The notes under the pieces were generated by a model that was given only the letters and a program-made list of their open reading frames with translations, made no database searches and was not told the DNA's origin. 64,000 nt of DNA from Carallia brachiata. Its lineage: Eukaryota > Streptophyta > Magnoliopsida > Malpighiales > Rhizophoraceae. This document shows, piece after piece, positions 58,320 through 64,000 of the stretch. Each line of letters starts with the position of its first letter. Positions within the stretch are counted from its first letter, which is position 1. The stretch covers positions 558,001 to 622,000 of the forward strand of contig JADCRB010000078.1 in assembly GCA_021464245.1 (NCBI GenBank), read 5' to 3'. The translations under genes and the position numbers were made by a program.

Positions 58320-58735
58320 TATATATATATATTTTAATGAACAAGGAGGGCTAAGCCTACAAAAGATTAAAAAATTACTGTTCTATAAGAAGAAACTTCA
58401 AGCCCATCATCATTGGGGATATTGTACAATCCCATAGAAGACTGGCGAAGCAAACTTAGGCATGGCTTTATATGAGAGCATAAGAAGCAAATCAATCTTC
58501 AACCGGGTTATTTTCTCTATAGACATGTTTCAGCTGAACAATTCATTCCTTATTCAAAAAGTCCCTGCGGCAATTGATCAAGTTAGCTTGAAAATGAGTT
58601 TGAAGAATACCTATGTTAATAGCCAGGTGAGCGAAATGCGAATCTGTCTCAATAATAACTTTGCGGAATCAGAAGGTGACATTACCAAATATTTCGCCCT
58701 CATTACCTGTCGCAATGGCTGAGAATCCACTTCTG
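58320..58735 (-). pseudogene. LINE-type RNase H (RVT_3) fragment 1
   Basis: One minus-strand frame reads VIIETDSHFAHLAINI, later FQANLINCRRDFLNKE, then VQLKHVYRENNPVED, FASYAL and, after stops, CTISPMM. This is the pattern of the RNase H domain found in plant non-LTR retroelements (IETDS catalytic Asp, then HVYREANxVAD). Several in-frame stops. It ends in a TA-rich tail at 58320-58335. The plus-strand frame at 58462-58722 is a shadow. Confidence 0.75.
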
Positions 58736-59978
58736 GAGATCAATTTTGGCTAGTGTCGCAAGCTATGGCTGTTGGATGTGGCTTAGAACTAAGAGGGTTC
58801 TTGTTAATAGGATCCTTCATCACTTGTAGCAATGGCTGCTGTCCACTTTTGGGTATCAGTTTCAATAGGATTCTTGTTAATTACAATACTCAAAGCAAAA
58901 ATTACTCGCAAAAATGAAACAAATAAAGTATTAAAAAACTTGACACATGTCGAACTAGTTTAAAATAAGATGAATAAAAAATACGGAAAATGTTTATGGC
59001 CAGATGGTGGTCTCTACGCTGCTTCCACATGTATGTAATTTGTACAGTTATAAGTATTTTTTGTGTAACCGTGACGATAAAAAGTGATGTAAAAATTTTT
59101 TTTTTTTATTTCACATTTTTTTAATTACGGTCGCACAGAAAGTGCTCGTGGTTAGACAAATTAAATGCGTGTAGATATAATATGAAAATCTAGTCTGCCT
59201 ATGTAATAGAACCCTAAAAAAATATCATGTTAATTCATTGATGTCCCAGACACGGATACACGTTACGTCAAGGCTTGTTCAGTCGATCTTCTTACATGTC
59301 TCGCATCTATAAAAAGATGAAAATTAATGAGATTCAATTTTTCAAGTCATTCCACGTTGGCGTTAGACAGGCCACGATTTTAGTAGCGATAGAATAAACT
59401 GCTAAGCACTGGGCCGATGCAGCCAGCCAGCCACAGTACCATGTTTTTAGTAATTCTTTATGGTGAAGCAAATAGCTGCTTCAAAGGAAGCTTCGTACTA
59501 AAATTTCACGATACTTTCGCTTTCGCTTTTTGCTATTCTCGTTCTTTCAGCCATAATATTTCAAGGCGACTTAACATTCCAATAGATGCACATGCCCAGT
59601 TGTTTAAACAGCAGTATTTTTTTGGAATTGCCCGGCCAAATCCTCTTCTTTAATTTCCCTATGCGAGAAAAGAGAGGTTAAAGATTCGAAATGTTTGACA
59701 TACTCAACTGTCCTTTTCTCAAATTAGTTAGTTTAGGTGTAAAATATCTCAACGAAAAAAAATCCCGTGAGAATTTGAAGTTTTGAACCCTCCTATGAGC
59801 TTGTAAAAACAGCAAGCGGCACTGGGCGTGACCACCCACTGTTATACGCTTCAGCTAGTTGTCTTTTTCCTTTTTTTTTTTTTAAGTGGATAAGAGAGAA
59901 TAAAATTAAAACAAACTATTTACGAATGAAAATAACATTTGTCTATTGCAATTTAAAAAGTGTAAGTTTTAAAAGAGA
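58736..59978. other. Intergenic between RNase H fragments
   Basis: No gene recognised. A plus-strand frame at 59417-59653 lacks any known domain. Confidence 0.4.
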
Positions 59979-60140
59979 TTATTTAAGGAAAACATCGTTA
60001 GAATCACAATTCATCCCAATTTTTGCAAGGAAATCAACACACGAATTTTCCTCATGTAGCACATGCTTTAAATTCACAAACCAATCAAGAGCAGACAAGC
60101 AACAAACATCATTTAACAAACCATACAATGGATGAGACTG
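59979..60140 (-). pseudogene. LINE-type RNase H (RVT_3) fragment 2
   Basis: The minus-strand frame reads LYGLLNDVCCLSALDWF, VNLKHVLHEENSCVDFLAKI, ending at a stop (59979-59981). Only the C-terminal part of the RNase H fold is present (HVLHEENSCVDFLAK corresponds to HxxREANxxADxLAK). Confidence 0.7.
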
Positions 60141-60539
60141 ACTAATGTAGTTTGATATGAATACCCTTCAGCTCGTGGAAAATGGGAAACCAGTGACAGG
60201 ACAGTTCCATACGAACGTTGTGGTCGGTAATTCAGAGATTTTAGGAAACATCCGTAAATTTTGTGTGTCAAATTAAAGTGAAAATTATACACTCTTTACT
60301 CTGTAGTATATCTCAATGATTGTCGGCATCAGAGAAATTAATAGCAAAACCTACAGGCATTGTTCAATACATCAGGATGTTTTGTCTCATCCCTTAACAG
60401 GGTAAGGCTATCTATTGAAGTGAAGCAAAGTTCACAGGAAAAGATAGGAGAGGAGACATTGCCCCTTTCCTTTTGTTCCCCACTTCAGTCCTGATGTGTC
60501 AATTTTTTTCCCATTACTAAAAGTAAAGTTAATTTTATT

Positions 60540-60960
60540 TTATTATATATATATATATTTTGTCGATTGGGAAAGGCATTAAGCTTTAAAGAAATAAAGC
60601 TTACAAAGTAACCATTCGGGATCAATAAAGCCCTACCAAATCCTGTCATAGTGGCTGCTTTACACACGGTGATGGCTCTTGTAAAACAAGCAAATCCCAA
60701 TCCAAAGACAAAGTCAAATTAGCCAAACTGTCAGCAACTCTGTTCCCTTCGCGGAGTATGTGACTGGTGTGCACAATCCAATCCTTTTGAACTAAGTCTT
60801 TGCAATTCTGAACAATGTTAAATTGAGGATGTGTGGCAGGTACTCCATTTGAATGCACTGAAGAGCTAATTGCCAATCAATTTCCAAATAAATCTTGCGA
60901 AAACGGGAGCTCCAAGCTGCTCAAGGGCGGTAAAAACAACCCATAACTTAGCAGTAAAAA
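60540..60960 (-). pseudogene. LINE-type RNase H (RVT_3) fragment 3
   Basis: The minus-strand frame reads PQFNIVQNCKDLVQKDW, then VHTSHILREGNRVADSLANL, SLDWDLLVLQEP. The upstream part (about 60890-60960) is in other frames (AKLWVVFTALEQLG; KIYLEIDW), so there are frameshifts. It is followed by a 3' tail with a TA microsatellite (60543-60558), as in LINE ends. The catalytic core is incomplete. Confidence 0.8.
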
Positions 60961-63652
<2,692 letters not shown>

Positions 63653-64000
63653 GTAAACATACTGTAACCTGATGCAGAATCTACCCTGTACACTTTCTGT
63701 GTGCTTCAAATTCAATGTTCATTGGGAAAATGTAGGCTTGCATAGGATTTCTACCCCATTTTTGCCCGATGCGTCGAAGTGCAACGAATGTTTAATTTTT
63801 TTAACCACGTCAATAAAATGTGAAAAAACAAAGTAAAATGATAAAAGTTTTTTTGTTTCAAATTTTATCAATGTTATTTAGAAAAAAAAAAGATTTATTA
63901 CACTTTAACGCATCAATCAGATAAAAATTAGACAAAAATCCTCCAAAAAACATGTATCTATACCATGTTCATTAGGAGCTAACTTTGCACATGAATTAAA
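63653..64000. other. Third peroxidase intron (to window edge)
   Basis: AT-rich intronic sequence beginning GTAAAC. 63780-63960 resembles the AAA-unit 3' flank words TTTTATCAATGTTATTTAG and ATCAGATAAAAATTAGACAAA (compare 10720-10800, 22560-22640), so a small dispersed repeat is shared. Confidence 0.5.

Noticed and set aside
58462..58722. Plus-strand 86-codon frame
   Set aside because: It is the shadow of a minus-strand RNase H fragment with recognisable residues.
59926..60135. Plus-strand 69-codon frame
   Set aside because: Shadow of the second RNase H fragment on the minus strand.
63653..63672. Peroxidase appears to stop early after a KHTVT reading
   Set aside because: GTAAAC at 63653 is a splice donor that gives an exon of exactly 166 bp in the correct phase; the stop is intronic and the gene continues outside the window.

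Overview
The window is nuclear DNA of a flowering plant, probably a eudicot. It is AT-rich, its genes carry GT-AG introns, and it contains class III peroxidase, dehydrin, CNL immune-receptor and S1-bZIP genes plus many small transposons (MITEs, SINEs, LINE scraps). I cannot name the species from sequence alone.

Layout. 0-2 kb: 5' part of a CYP722-like cytochrome P450 on the minus strand, running off the left edge. 4-23 kb: a tandem array of BCS1/OM66-type AAA-ATPase genes. It holds two complete genes (8528-10358 and 20379-22215), one broken copy (15757-16805) and two older chimeric remnants (about 3940-6130 and 11480-12780), set in three repeated units. Each unit carries different transposon insertions, so the units act as empty and filled sites for one another. 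25.4-28 kb: an orthologue of the CNL receptor ZAR1, full length in homology but with two one-base deletions. 30-31 kb: an S1-group bZIP gene with its sucrose-control uORF, here extended past the usual stop. 35.3-38.6 kb: a five-exon UBE3D/HECT_2-type ubiquitin ligase gene. 40.0-44.4 kb, minus: a 16-exon PWP1-like WD40 gene with two GC-AG introns. 46.5-47.5 kb: a Y/S/K dehydrin with a two-base frameshift and an ABRE/TATA promoter. 51.1-51.7 kb: a small, probably mitochondrial protein preceded by an AUG-UAA mini-uORF. 52.4-57.2 kb, minus: a type II membrane GT4 glycosyltransferase with a frameshift near its C-terminus. 58-61 kb: three decayed RNase H fragments of LINE type, all minus strand. 62.6 kb to the right edge: the first three exons of a secreted class III peroxidase.

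How genes relate. The most notable association is the AAA-ATPase array immediately upstream of ZAR1. From memory, Arabidopsis has the same neighbours (At3g50930 and At3g50940 AAA-ATPases beside At3g50950 ZAR1), so the block looks like conserved microsynteny between a mitochondrial, cell-death-associated ATPase family and a resistosome-forming receptor. The CYP722, bZIP and GT4 genes also recall Arabidopsis chromosome 1 neighbours. Four single-copy loci carry small indels in otherwise clean reading frames (ZAR1 twice, dehydrin, GT4, and possibly the bZIP uORF). Sequence or assembly error must be excluded before calling any of them a pseudogene.
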